64,000 nucleotides of DNA. It comes from JAZDRH01 sp047470865. Lineage in GTDB: Bacteria; Pseudomonadota; Gammaproteobacteria; Pseudomonadales; Pseudomonadaceae. Each line of letters opens with the position of its first letter. The stretch's first letter is position 1. Under the pieces are notes generated by a model. The model saw nothing but the letters and a program-made list of their open reading frames with translations, was not told where the DNA came from and ran no database searches. Location: assembly GCF_047470865.1 (NCBI RefSeq), contig NZ_JAZDRH010000017.1, forward strand, positions 4,964-68,963, in the 5' to 3' direction. This document shows, in pieces, positions 24,692 to 34,002 of this stretch. Made by a program: the position numbers and the translations under genes.

Positions 24692-25834
24692 ATGGCTAAA
24701 AATATTTTGTTTCTGGTAACTGGAATGACCCCGCAGATTGTGACAGAAACTCTGTGGGCGCTAGCCTGCGACTCTGACAATGACGACAAATGGATACCCA
24801 ACGAGATTCATGTGGTCAGTACTGAGCACGGCTTGAACCAGGTTCGTGGACGTTTATTTGAGCAAGGTGTTTTTGCTGCCATGCAAGCAGAGTACTCCGA
24901 TCTGGCAGCCGTAGATTTTAGCCCAGCAAACTTACATGCCATTCTAGGCAGCGATGGTGTTGCGTTGACAGATTTGAAAACGCCAGAAGATAACGAGATG
25001 GCTGCTGACTTTGTGTGTGAAAAAATTCGTCAGTTTACTTCTGACGAAAATGTTGCGCTGCACGTGTCTATTGCCGGTGGCCGTAAAACCATGGGTTTTT
25101 ATGCTGGCTATGCGTTGTCACTTTACGGCCGTGCTCAAGATTGCATGTCGCATGTTTTGGTTGACGAGCGCTATGAGCCAGCCACCAACTTCTATTATCC
25201 GTCACGGAACGCTAGTGCATTTGCGTTGGATCGCGATGGCAAGGTGATTGGTCCGGCCCGTGATGCCCGTATTTGGTTGGCAAAAATTCCGTTTGTGCGC
25301 ATGAAAGACGCCATTAATAAACAGCACCAACTGTTGACGGGTGAAAAATTTAGCCAGGTGGTAGAGAAAATTAACGAGTCTTTCAGCGACGTTAGCATTG
25401 AGCTGGATGTAGCCTCAGCCAGCATTAAGGTAAACGACAAGTTTTCCATTACTTTGCCGCCGCGCGAGTTTGCATTTTATCATTTGTTTGCTGACTACCA
25501 CGTTAAAGATAAAGGCCGCATTCAGGCACCCAGAAAAACACTGGATGACAAAAGCATCACAGCAGAAGAAGCCCGTCATATTAATCAGCTAACCGATGAC
25601 TTCCGCGAGCTGTACCTGCAGGTTAAGCCAAACCTAGAGCTTGACGACCTAGATGAGCAGGAGTTGGATGTTGATAAAGATTTTTTTCAACAGGTTAAGT
25701 CACTACTCAATACAAACCTTAAGAAAGAATTGGGACTTGAGCTTGCCGCTAGGGTCGCCATAGTACAAGAGGGCAAGGGTAAGCCTTTTTATATCGACCT
25801 ACCCGTAGAGGCCATCACAATTAAGCTCAAGTAA
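24692..25834 (+). CDS. csm6: Csm6-like CARF protein (NE0113 family)
   Basis: A 380-residue protein of the NE0113 (TIGR02584-type) family, often labelled Csm6/ring nuclease in type III loci. The Rossmann-like CARF domain shows VTGMTPQIVTET (9-20) and SIAGGRKTMG (126-135), the ligand-binding loop that would sense cyclic oligoadenylate made by Cas10. The C-terminal half contains PPREFAFYHLF, a possible R-x5-H HEPN site or a winged-helix element; I cannot tell which. AAGGA precedes the ATG. It lies 149 bp upstream of cas10. Confidence 0.8.
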   Translation: MAKNILFLVTGMTPQIVTETLWALACDSDNDDKWIPNEIHVVSTEHGLNQVRGRLFEQGVFAAMQAEYSDLAAVDFSPANLHAILGSDGVALTDLKTPEDNEMAADFVCEKIRQFTSDENVALHVSIAGGRKTMGFYAGYALSLYGRAQDCMSHVLVDERYEPATNFYYPSRNASAFALDRDGKVIGPARDARIWLAKIPFVRMKDAINKQHQLLTGEKFSQVVEKINESFSDVSIELDVASASIKVNDKFSITLPPREFAFYHLFADYHVKDKGRIQAPRKTLDDKSITAEEARHINQLTDDFRELYLQVKPNLELDDLDEQELDVDKDFFQQVKSLLNTNLKKELGLELAARVAIVQEGKGKPFYIDLPVEAITIKLK

Positions 25835-25983
25835 CAGGGCCAAGAAAGCACTGAATAATTAGCAGCGATGCTTTAGCTGTCTCGCCAACATTATGCAGTG
25901 CCTCCCTAAATGAGCGAATTTGTAATTGACACATGGATAGCACGCAGAGCTGCCTAGTCACCACTATAAAATGGAGCATAAGT

Positions 25984-27666
25984 ATGCATGTGTACTTGTT
26001 TGAGGCTAAGTCAATTCAGGCCTATATTTTTCGTAGCGGCAAGTTAAAAGACCTTGTCGCTGCCAGCGAGCGCCTTGACCGCCTTGTGGATGATACCCCG
26101 CACAGTACGTTAAATAGGGTTTTGCAGGCAGCGCAGCTAAGCTCCAACCTGCTGGATGCTGATATGCAGGTGGAGGGGAACACTATTGGCTTTACCCGTT
26201 GTAAAGGCGGGGCTTTTTATGCGTTTTGCCATAATGTTGAGCCGCTTCAGCAGCTGCGTAGTAGCTGGACGCTAGTTGTGCAGCAACTGTTTCCTGGGAT
26301 GGAGTTTGTAGATGCACTAACCAGCGGTGCTGACTTGCCTGAGGCAATGGAAGGTGCCCACTCTTTAATGGCACAGGCACGCAATACCCCTAGAGTTAAA
26401 TTTCCCTGGGCAACTGCGGTGTGCCGTAATGCCAACCGTACCGGCATGACTGCGGTACCTATGACACCTGAGGCGCTAAAGGAAGTGCACACAAACAGTG
26501 ATGAGCTGGTGGATGTGGATACAGAGCATCATCGTCAGGCTTATCGCTTTTTAGGGTTGCGCAAAGATACTTTGCTCGACAAGTTTACTGGTGGTACACA
26601 TGACGAAGGCGGCTTGCCAGACAACCTAAAGTTTCCTTTGGATACTGAGCAGTTTCCTGCTTTCCAGGCGCAGGATACAGAGCGGGAAGTAGTACGTGAC
26701 CTAGCTCTAATTCACATAGATGGTAATGGTTTGGGCTTACTGCTCCGCGCCTTGCAGCAACAACTGGCAGGCCAGAGCACAGAGCTATACAGCCGTGCCT
26801 TTAGGCGGTTTTCTAACGCATTGGCAAATGCAACAGAAAAAGCGGCAGCAGTGGCCACCCAGTGGTTGTATATGAACAGTAGCTCGGCACAAAAAAACGA
26901 CATCTTGCCGATGCGCCCTGTGGTTTTGGGTGGCGATGATATCACCTTGTTGTGTCAGGCAGATCTGGCTATTGGCTACGCGGAACAGTTTTGCAGTGCA
27001 TTTAAGAAAATATCCGAGGACGAACTGGCAGGTTTGTACAAGAAACACTTAAAAGATACAGGCATCATCAAGCCTTATTTAACCGCCAGTGGCGGCATTT
27101 TGTATCACAAGGCCAGTCACCCCTTTACTACCTGCCACGAGCTGGTGGAGGGGCTATGTCAAGAAGCCAAAGCTGCAACCAAGCAGGTGGATAGCAATGT
27201 GGGACCTGCGGCCTTGGCATTTTATCGTATTAGTAACGCGCTGGCCGAGGATATCAAACAACTGCGTGCCCAAACTCAGCACTTTCATACAGGCAGGGGA
27301 GAAATTACCAGCTCGCTTGGTGGCTATTTGCTAGAGCAGGATGAAGATGCGCTGAACAGCCTAGCACTGTTGCGTACGTTAGCGGATAAAGCCAGAGAAA
27401 AAGACCAATCTGGCAACAGCTTACCGGTATCGGTGGCTAAGTTCCGCCAAATGGCCACCCATCTAGCCAATGGTGATTTGCTAGAAGCACAGCGCATATA
27501 CGAACGGATGCTAGAGCTGCAAAACAAGCACTCTGTAGACGCCGCCAGGCTCTGGGTTGCTTACCCCTGGTTGGCGGATCGCAGCACAGCAACCTGGCTG
27601 TCCGACTTGCTTACCTACGCACACTTTAATGCCCCAGTCAGTACCAAGGAGGTTTCCCATGGCTGA
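25984..27666 (+). CDS. cas10: Type III effector subunit Cas10 without HD domain
   Basis: A 561-residue Cas10/Cmr2-like large subunit. The N-terminus begins directly with MHVYLFEAKSIQAYIFRSGKL, the first palm-like region, with no HD nuclease in front. A second palm contains IHIDGNGLG (D246) and the cyclase motif GGDD at 316-319, needed for cyclic oligoadenylate synthesis. Predicted consequence: signalling and target-RNA recognition are kept, and HD-dependent DNA cutting is absent. GGAG at 25973-25976 sets ATG 25984 rather than the in-frame ATG 25933. It overlaps the next gene by 8 bp. Confidence 0.85.
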   Translation: MHVYLFEAKSIQAYIFRSGKLKDLVAASERLDRLVDDTPHSTLNRVLQAAQLSSNLLDADMQVEGNTIGFTRCKGGAFYAFCHNVEPLQQLRSSWTLVVQQLFPGMEFVDALTSGADLPEAMEGAHSLMAQARNTPRVKFPWATAVCRNANRTGMTAVPMTPEALKEVHTNSDELVDVDTEHHRQAYRFLGLRKDTLLDKFTGGTHDEGGLPDNLKFPLDTEQFPAFQAQDTEREVVRDLALIHIDGNGLGLLLRALQQQLAGQSTELYSRAFRRFSNALANATEKAAAVATQWLYMNSSSAQKNDILPMRPVVLGGDDITLLCQADLAIGYAEQFCSAFKKISEDELAGLYKKHLKDTGIIKPYLTASGGILYHKASHPFTTCHELVEGLCQEAKAATKQVDSNVGPAALAFYRISNALAEDIKQLRAQTQHFHTGRGEITSSLGGYLLEQDEDALNSLALLRTLADKAREKDQSGNSLPVSVAKFRQMATHLANGDLLEAQRIYERMLELQNKHSVDAARLWVAYPWLADRSTATWLSDLLTYAHFNAPVSTKEVSHG

Positions 27667-28249
27667 GTTAAGCGCAGAATTAATAATTGAAATTCTTACT
27701 CCTTGGCATCTTGGATCGGGACGTGAAGGTGGAGCCTATGCGGACAGCCTAGTTAGTCGCGACCACTCGGGCTTACCTTTGGTTAATGGCAAAAGTATTA
27801 AGGGGTTGTTGCGTGCTGCTTGTACTGAAAGCATGCAGCTGCAGTGGCTGGAACAGCTAACACAGGCAGACCTCGACAAACTGTTTGGCAAAGAGGGGAC
27901 CGACCTAGCCAGCCAAGGGGCTTTGGAAGTATCCAGTGCCACCCTTAGCGAAGGCGAGCAGGCTTATTTTGCCCAGCATCCCCAAGCCGTAAAGCTGCTA
28001 TATCGCATTGATTACAACACCGCCATTGACCACGCCACTGGTGCAGCAGCGGATGGTTCATTGCGCTCTATGGAAGCTGTAGTGCCAATGACTTTAACTG
28101 CCAAGCTGCGCATCCATGCCGAGGCTAAAGAAAGTGAATTGTTTTTGAACTGGTTGAAGCTGTCGCTACCGCTGATTACAGCAGTGGGCGGCAAGCGCCG
28201 CCGTGGTTATGGCGAAGCTGTTTTCAGCTTGAACAGGGAGACTAAGTAA
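27659..28249 (+). CDS. Csm3-like RAMP (Cas7) protein
   Basis: A 196-residue single-domain RAMP. It has the Cas7-family pattern LIIEILTPWHLGSGREGG, GLPLVNGKSIKGLLRAA (the usual PGSSIKGxLR loop) and the C-terminal glycine-rich VGGKRRRGYGEAVF. It would form part of the crRNA-binding backbone that cleaves target RNA. The start ATG 27659 follows a strong AAGGAGG; the longer frame from 27557 overlaps cas10 and is not needed. It overlaps csx10 by one base (TAATG). Confidence 0.8.
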   Translation: MAELSAELIIEILTPWHLGSGREGGAYADSLVSRDHSGLPLVNGKSIKGLLRAACTESMQLQWLEQLTQADLDKLFGKEGTDLASQGALEVSSATLSEGEQAYFAQHPQAVKLLYRIDYNTAIDHATGAAADGSLRSMEAVVPMTLTAKLRIHAEAKESELFLNWLKLSLPLITAVGGKRRRGYGEAVFSLNRETK

Positions 28250-29790
28250 TGCGTCTTTATTATCGACTAACCACTAAAGAGCCCCTGGTGTTAAGCCAAA
28301 GCACAGCAACCACCAATAACCACCTTGGGCTGGATCATATTCCCGGCAGCGCATTGCTAGGAGCTATAGCCAGCAGGTTGTATAACCAGCTTGACGATGC
28401 GCAAAGCTTTGCTGTTTTTCATTCGGGTGCTTGTCGTTTTGGACCGGCTTACCCGCTGGTAAATGATGAAATTTGTTTGCCTATGCCAGCTGCTTGGCAT
28501 AGTACCAAGCATGACAGCGCTGCATTAAGTAACCATGCCGCCCCTAGCTTTGTGCGTGACGCTGGGCTGCAGTATAAGCAGTGTCGCGAAGGCTATATCA
28601 GCCATCAGTTGCAGGAGGCTAAAGTTAACCAAGGACTTACCACTCGCACAGCGTTGGATGAAGGTCTGCGAGTCAAAGACGGACAACTCTATACCTATAC
28701 AACCATACAGGCAGGGCAGGAGTTTGGCGGCTGGGTAGAAAGTGACGATGCGCAGCTTTTGGAACTGATCAAACCCTTGCTCAATGGAGAGCTTAGCGTG
28801 GGCCGTTCCCGGTCAAGTGAGTTTGGCCGGATTCAGCTTAGCTGCTCTGCACAGCAGCCCCAGACGCCTGAGGTGGCTAGTCTGGGTAACAGCCTAGTGA
28901 TTTGGTGTTTAAGTGATGCCCAGTTTTTTAATCATCTGGGTAGCCCAACCTTTACGCCCGCAGCATCCGAGCTACATACTCAGCTGAGCGGTACGCTAAA
29001 TGCAGAAAAAAGCTTCATCCGTACCCGCAAAGTGCGCAGATTTAACCGAGCGCGTAATGGCCTAGATAGCGAACAGCAACTGGTTGCCGCAGGTAGTGTG
29101 CTGGTTTACGAACTGGAGCAGCCAGCCAGTACGCAGCTTTTGCAAGAACTGGCTAGCCATGGGGTAGGTGCCAACCGTCAGCAAGGCTTGGGTTGGATTA
29201 AGGTGAATCCGACCTGGGCACTGCAAGCACAGCCGCAAGGTCAATTGTTTACGCCCATCAAGTTGGCAGCAGTGGCACAGCCTGCAGTAAAAGTTGAAAC
29301 AACAGCTTTGCTACACTGGGTTAATAATCAACTTGGTGAAAGCAATCTGCTACAGGACATGGAACAGCTAATTGGTCAGCTACATCAGAAAATCTGTGCG
29401 GCTTATGTCAAAGCTCGGGATTACAACAGCCTACCTAACCAATATCAGGCGGGGCCAAGTAGTAGCCAGTGGCGTCGGCTGGATGAGCTGGTGAAAAAAC
29501 ACCAAAATTGGCAGCAATACGCTTTTGAGTATGAACAAGGACAAAAACCTCAAAACAGCACCGTAATTTGCAAAGAGAGAAATGACGAGTTGGGCTGGGG
29601 ATTAAGCTGGCAGGACGAACAAGGCTTGGTTACTTTTGCCCGCTTTGCCAAAGAACATCTGGGTGGGCTTAACAGCCAAACCATGCGCAGACTGCTGGAG
29701 CAACTCTGTCGTTTTGACTTGTCGGATTATCAGGGACTACAGGCATACAAAAAGTTTAACGCGACGGCACAACAAGGAGTCAGGGCATGA
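28249..29790 (+). CDS. csx10: Csx10-like RAMP (Cas5 type) subunit
   Basis: A 513-residue protein resembling Csx10, the Cas5-like subunit that marks type III-D. The N-terminal region has YYRLTTKEPLVLSQ, then IPGSALLGAIASRLY (RAMP loop). ELSVGRSRSSEFGRIQL and GVGANRQQGLGWIKV are glycine-rich RNA-binding loops. The final 150 residues (from about 360) are mainly helical and contain GPSSSQWRRLDELV. No separate small subunit gene is present, so this tail or that of the 758-residue RAMP may do the Cas11 job; this is inference. It is coupled to both neighbours by overlaps. Confidence 0.75.
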   Translation: MRLYYRLTTKEPLVLSQSTATTNNHLGLDHIPGSALLGAIASRLYNQLDDAQSFAVFHSGACRFGPAYPLVNDEICLPMPAAWHSTKHDSAALSNHAAPSFVRDAGLQYKQCREGYISHQLQEAKVNQGLTTRTALDEGLRVKDGQLYTYTTIQAGQEFGGWVESDDAQLLELIKPLLNGELSVGRSRSSEFGRIQLSCSAQQPQTPEVASLGNSLVIWCLSDAQFFNHLGSPTFTPAASELHTQLSGTLNAEKSFIRTRKVRRFNRARNGLDSEQQLVAAGSVLVYELEQPASTQLLQELASHGVGANRQQGLGWIKVNPTWALQAQPQGQLFTPIKLAAVAQPAVKVETTALLHWVNNQLGESNLLQDMEQLIGQLHQKICAAYVKARDYNSLPNQYQAGPSSSQWRRLDELVKKHQNWQQYAFEYEQGQKPQNSTVICKERNDELGWGLSWQDEQGLVTFARFAKEHLGGLNSQTMRRLLEQLCRFDLSDYQGLQAYKKFNATAQQGVRA

Positions 29791-31187
29791 GCACGATTTG
29801 GTTAAACCGCTACATTATAGAAACCACGGCTCCTATGGCCATTAGTAGCGGGCGTCGCGAAACAGGTTTTGATACACAGCTGGCGCGGGATGCTAATGAA
29901 CTGCCGTATATTCCCGCCACGGCGATCACCGGGGTGTGGCGACACCTAACTCGAAATGCCTTAGGTGAGACTATAGAAAACCAATGGTTTGGCAGTTTAG
30001 AGCAAGACATGCACAGCAGTCTGGCGCCCAAGCTACATATCCAGCACGGTTTGTTATTGGATAGCAAAGGTGAGGTTGTACTTGGCTTGCTGTCAGCAGA
30101 AAAGATCAATAAAGACGATTTGCTCAGGCGTTTGCAGGATGTGCGCCCCCACTATCGAGATCATGTGCGCATCAATGACCGTGGCGTAGCAGAAGAGCAT
30201 GGCAAGTACGACAAAATACTACTGCCCAAAGGCGTGCGCTTTTGTATTGATGTGCGCTGGCAAGGCGATGAAGCACATGAGGCGCAGTGGTTGGAGTTAC
30301 AAAACTTACTGGCCCATCCGTTGTTTGCCCTTGGCGCTTCAACCCGTAATGGCTTGGGGCGTTTTAAGGTGGTTGCCAGCCATAGCGAAAAGCTGAAGTT
30401 GGCTAAAAACCCCAAAGCAGGCGCACTGCTAACGGCATTTATGCGTCGCAGCAGCTTGCCGGTTAAAAATCAACTGGTACAAACAGCAGCGCAGCCCTTT
30501 GCCACCCTGCAGTTACAGGCCCTGGATACCTGGCGCTGTGGCAAGGGTAGCCGCCCGCTGTATGCAGATAAGGCCAGCGAACATACAGACTCTTTTACCT
30601 ACAGCGAGCCCTATATCGGTTGGCAGGGAACCAACGGCCTTTGGCACGACAGCCCGCAAGCTGTTTTGTGTGGTAGCAGTATTAAAGGAATGCTGGCGCA
30701 CCGGCTGGCCTATCACTACCGTCGCTTAAGCGGACAGTTTGCCGAAGATATGGAACAAGCCAGTCATACAAGCTGGGAGCAGCGCCCAGATGACTTACGT
30801 CAGCTGCTGGGCGATGCAAGCCAGGAAGAAAACCGTGCTCAAGCTGGCCGTCTAATTGTTGAGGATGTAGTGGTGGATAGCGTTACCCCAACCATACGTA
30901 CCCATACCAGCATTGATCGCTTTACCGGTGGCGTACGCCAGGGTGCACTGTACAGCGAAGAGTTGCTGTGGCAGCCGGAATTTACCTTAAAGCTGCATCT
31001 GGTACCTGGAACCCAGCTCAGTGAACCACTAAAACAGGCGCTGGAAGCAACCTTGACCGATCTTAAAAGTGGCTTACTGCCTTTGGGTGCTGGCAGTGGA
31101 CGCGGCAGCTCGCTGGTCATGCACAAACAGGGTGGCAGCTGGGATATTCAATGGCAACAAATTCAACCGCAGGAGGCACAGGCATGA
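29787..31187 (+). CDS. Two-domain RAMP (Cas7-Cas7) protein
   Basis: A 466-residue protein with two RAMP halves. Half one has IIETTAPMAISSGRRETGFD and LPYIPATAITGVWRHLTR, ending in GASTRNGLGRFKV. Half two (from about 235) has VLCGSSIKGMLAHRLAYHY, TSIDRFTGGVRQGALY and GSGRGSSLVM. The second half carries a clear D-R-x-T-G-G loop of Csm3-type RNases. A natural Cas7 duplication of this kind is known from type III-D2 complexes. It overlaps csx10 and csx19 by ATGA at each end. Confidence 0.78.
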   Translation: MSTIWLNRYIIETTAPMAISSGRRETGFDTQLARDANELPYIPATAITGVWRHLTRNALGETIENQWFGSLEQDMHSSLAPKLHIQHGLLLDSKGEVVLGLLSAEKINKDDLLRRLQDVRPHYRDHVRINDRGVAEEHGKYDKILLPKGVRFCIDVRWQGDEAHEAQWLELQNLLAHPLFALGASTRNGLGRFKVVASHSEKLKLAKNPKAGALLTAFMRRSSLPVKNQLVQTAAQPFATLQLQALDTWRCGKGSRPLYADKASEHTDSFTYSEPYIGWQGTNGLWHDSPQAVLCGSSIKGMLAHRLAYHYRRLSGQFAEDMEQASHTSWEQRPDDLRQLLGDASQEENRAQAGRLIVEDVVVDSVTPTIRTHTSIDRFTGGVRQGALYSEELLWQPEFTLKLHLVPGTQLSEPLKQALEATLTDLKSGLLPLGAGSGRGSSLVMHKQGGSWDIQWQQIQPQEAQA

Positions 31188-31678
31188 ATTCAGCCCTTAC
31201 ACATTACGAAAATCTGAGAAATAGCGCTTCGATCGTGGATGACCTAGGCTGTGCTTTGCCTGAACTGTATAGCGCAAGCCTGAGTGTCGAAAACAGTTTT
31301 TGTACCGCAGAGGAATTGACCGCCCAGTTGGCCGACTGGCATAGCGCTACTGGCTGGCACCAAACTCGTAGCAGTACCGCTTTGGGAATGCCAAACGAAT
31401 TAGTAGAGCTGCTAGAGGGAGAATGGACCAGTGGCGCGCACAGTTTAATTGTGCGCTTAGTGGGGCCGAACCGCTACCAGGTGAGCAAACAAAACATGCA
31501 GGAAGCAAAGTCAGCCGACTATTGCTATAGAGAACAGCTAGTCTGGCTGCGTACCGACCTGTGTACTGACAGCATAAATACTGCACTGTACCGCAATTGG
31601 TTCCAGTTACAAAACCATAGCTGGCAAGCCGTGGCTAGCCAGTTTGTAGGTTTTACTTTTATCAAGGAGCAAAAATGA
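31184..31678 (+). CDS. csx19: Csx19-like type III-D accessory protein
   Basis: A 164-residue protein placed exactly where Csx19 (TIGR03984-type) sits in III-D operons. It is rich in Trp and Leu (DWHSATGWHQTR, LLEGEWTSGAHSLIVRLVG, NWFQLQNHSWQAVASQF), giving a beta-rich soluble protein without catalytic motifs I can recognise. AGGAGG supports ATG 31184 (the longer frame from 31151 lies inside the upstream gene). It overlaps both neighbours by ATGA. The assignment rests on length, context and weak resemblance. Confidence 0.6.
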   Translation: MNSALTHYENLRNSASIVDDLGCALPELYSASLSVENSFCTAEELTAQLADWHSATGWHQTRSSTALGMPNELVELLEGEWTSGAHSLIVRLVGPNRYQVSKQNMQEAKSADYCYREQLVWLRTDLCTDSINTALYRNWFQLQNHSWQAVASQFVGFTFIKEQK

Positions 31679-33951
31679 AAGCACAAGTACAGGCCCCTTA
31701 TCATTTTGTCCCCTTATCCAGATGGGTGTACTTGCCCGACTGGGCACACTTAGTCAGCCATGACCACCCGTTTCGTGATGGCCTTAGTGGCAGTATTGCG
31801 CTTAGCTTGACCAATAAAACCGAGCTTTTGGTGGGTGCGGAATCTGTCACTAAGCAAGGTCAGCCAACACAGGTTAAATGGGCGCGCACTCCAGATGGCA
31901 CTCCTGTCATTCCGGGTAGCAGCCTAAAAGGTATGGTGCGTAGTTTTCTTGAGGCGGCCACCTTCGCCAAGTTCAAGCAGGTTGATGATAACCGCTATGC
32001 CTATCGTGATATCAGCGGTGCCAACACAGCTTATAGCAAGGCGCTGCAGAAGACGGGCGAAGCCGTTGCGGCATGGCTCAAATTTAATAGCGCCGAAGCC
32101 AAGTGGGAGTACCGTAAGTGCAGCCATACCCGCCTGTACGGTCAGGATCTAAAGACCTACCTGCGCAGTCAGGGTAGCCAAGCTGTAATTGATAACTGTA
32201 ACCCTGAGCAAACCACACTAGACAAATACAAAATTTTACCTTTAAACCAGACGGCGCTTGCTTTTGAGCTGGGTAAATACCAAACCCGAAACAATAAGCC
32301 CCGTGACTGTGCAGTTAATCTTGGTGCAGGCGCAAAGCAGGGCATTCCAGTGTTTGTGGGTTATCGTCCGGGTAAAGAAAGCCCAGACCTGAATTTCAAC
32401 TACATGTTTTATGCCGTTGATAACCAGCCACAAGAAATTTCGTCACGCTTGGTTAACCAAATGTTTGCCGCCCATGACGAAGAATTAGTCAATTACCTTA
32501 AAACGTACGGCCACGCAGAATACGGCATTCCAGTTTTCATTCGTATCCAAAGCGGTAAACCGGGCAACATTCAGGCAATTGGCTTGGCTAAAATGCCCAA
32601 AATGCTGTATGACAACAGCGTGATGGAGCTGGCACAAGCCCAGCAAGCCAACCTAATTAGCAACGATGCCAGTTTTGACCTGTGTGAGCTGATGTTTGGT
32701 ACCTTGCGCGATTACGGAGCAGGCCTAAAAAGCCGAGTTAGTTTTAGTGATTCGTTATGCACTACAGCCAGCCAAATAAAGGAAAGTCCGCCTGTCATTT
32801 TAGGGCAGCCCAAAGCCAGCTATCTAAACGCTTACCTAGAGCAAACCCACAATAACGGTGACGTTAAAGATGAGCTGATCATGTACAAGCAGGGAGCTAA
32901 GTTGGCAGGCTGGAAGCGCTACCCAAGCCAAGATGGCTTTACAGCACACTTACCAGAAGACTTAGAAAGAAAAGTCAATGTACAAAGCAAGCTGGAGTTG
33001 CTTGCGCCTGGAGCCTGCTTTTCTGGAAAAATTGTTTTTCATAACCTAAAGCCGGTTGAACTGGGCGCATTACTGTGGGCGCTTAACCCAGGTGAAAACT
33101 TTTACCATGGTCTAGGCCACGGGAAATCCCTAGGCGCAGGCGCAGTACAGTTGCAGGCAAAGCTTGAGCAGTTGCACTGTAATGCGGACAGCAACCCACA
33201 AGGGCCTGCTTTAATTCAAAGCTTTATTGAGCATATGAACAGCCAGTATCCAGCGCAGGATGAGCAGGGGCAAAGCTGGCAAAACAGCCCACAGGTGCAG
33301 CACTTACTGGCCTTTGGCGACCTCGAAGCCAACAAGGGCAAAAAACTAAACTATATGCCTCTGCAAAAAAAGACTGGCGAGGTGACTTACAGCAATTCTA
33401 AAGTAGCGGGTTCGCGCAAAGCTTTGCCAGGCTGGATGGTAAATGGCCAGCCGTTGCCGCGTGATGAAAGCCTTGCCAACCTTGCAGGTTATGCACCGCG
33501 TGGGCGCTTGGATGAGCTGGTTGACAAGCTGGTGAAAGACCAAACACTTCGGGAAAGCATGCAAACAGCCAAGGAAAAGCTGGATAAAGAACAGGCCCAA
33601 CACGAGCTGCAAGCGCGAAAAGAGTTGGCATCGCCCTTGTTTAAGCAGTTTTTGGAGCTCATTGAGCACTTTGAACGGTATAGGGGCAATTCGACTGAGG
33701 ATGCAAATAACCAGGTTACTGCACGTCATAACGAGATAACCCAACTGCTAGAACAGGCGGTCAGTGCAGGGTCTGGTCTGAGCCTGCAAGAATGTAAAGA
33801 AATGCATGCGCTGGTAAGTGATTTTGAGTTGACCAGGTACCTAGACCCAGCAACCAAAGTAAATCAGATCAAAAAACCAAAGGCAAAGGCTAAACACCAG
33901 CAAAAGCAAAGCTTGCTTAATCAGCTGCTGAGCTTGTGTAACACTCAATAA
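31675..33951 (+). CDS. Large RAMP protein, TIGR03986 type
   Basis: A 758-residue RAMP, far longer than a single Cas7, matching the large RAMP with insertion seen in type III-D (TIGR03986-like). N-terminal features are FVPLSRWVYLPDW and IPGSSLKGMVR (79-89). A big insertion follows, then the glycine loop HGLGHGKSLGAG. From about 605 to the end it is charged and helical (KEKLDKEQAQHELQARKELA). The C-terminus is very basic (KKPKAKAKHQQK). It is the last gene before a terminator, so it ends the effector operon proper. Confidence 0.8.
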   Translation: MKAQVQAPYHFVPLSRWVYLPDWAHLVSHDHPFRDGLSGSIALSLTNKTELLVGAESVTKQGQPTQVKWARTPDGTPVIPGSSLKGMVRSFLEAATFAKFKQVDDNRYAYRDISGANTAYSKALQKTGEAVAAWLKFNSAEAKWEYRKCSHTRLYGQDLKTYLRSQGSQAVIDNCNPEQTTLDKYKILPLNQTALAFELGKYQTRNNKPRDCAVNLGAGAKQGIPVFVGYRPGKESPDLNFNYMFYAVDNQPQEISSRLVNQMFAAHDEELVNYLKTYGHAEYGIPVFIRIQSGKPGNIQAIGLAKMPKMLYDNSVMELAQAQQANLISNDASFDLCELMFGTLRDYGAGLKSRVSFSDSLCTTASQIKESPPVILGQPKASYLNAYLEQTHNNGDVKDELIMYKQGAKLAGWKRYPSQDGFTAHLPEDLERKVNVQSKLELLAPGACFSGKIVFHNLKPVELGALLWALNPGENFYHGLGHGKSLGAGAVQLQAKLEQLHCNADSNPQGPALIQSFIEHMNSQYPAQDEQGQSWQNSPQVQHLLAFGDLEANKGKKLNYMPLQKKTGEVTYSNSKVAGSRKALPGWMVNGQPLPRDESLANLAGYAPRGRLDELVDKLVKDQTLRESMQTAKEKLDKEQAQHELQARKELASPLFKQFLELIEHFERYRGNSTEDANNQVTARHNEITQLLEQAVSAGSGLSLQECKEMHALVSDFELTRYLDPATKVNQIKKPKAKAKHQQKQSLLNQLLSLCNTQ

Positions 33952-33957
33952 ACACAG

Positions 33958-33987
33958 GGCTGGCAGCTCACTGCCAGCCATTTTTAT
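33958..33987 (+). terminator. Terminator between large RAMP gene and cas6
   Basis: A perfect 9-bp stem GGCTGGCAG / CTGCCAGCC with loop CTCA, followed by ATTTTTAT. It lies only 16 bp before the cas6 ATG, which implies either termination or attenuation before cas6. Confidence 0.88.
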
Positions 33988-34002
33988 AGGTAGTAAACTG
34001 TT

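Noticed and set aside
27557..27658. Longer N-terminus for the first RAMP protein
   Set aside because: It lies inside the end of cas10 in another frame, while AAGGAGG precedes the ATG at 27659 and gives the normal RAMP start.
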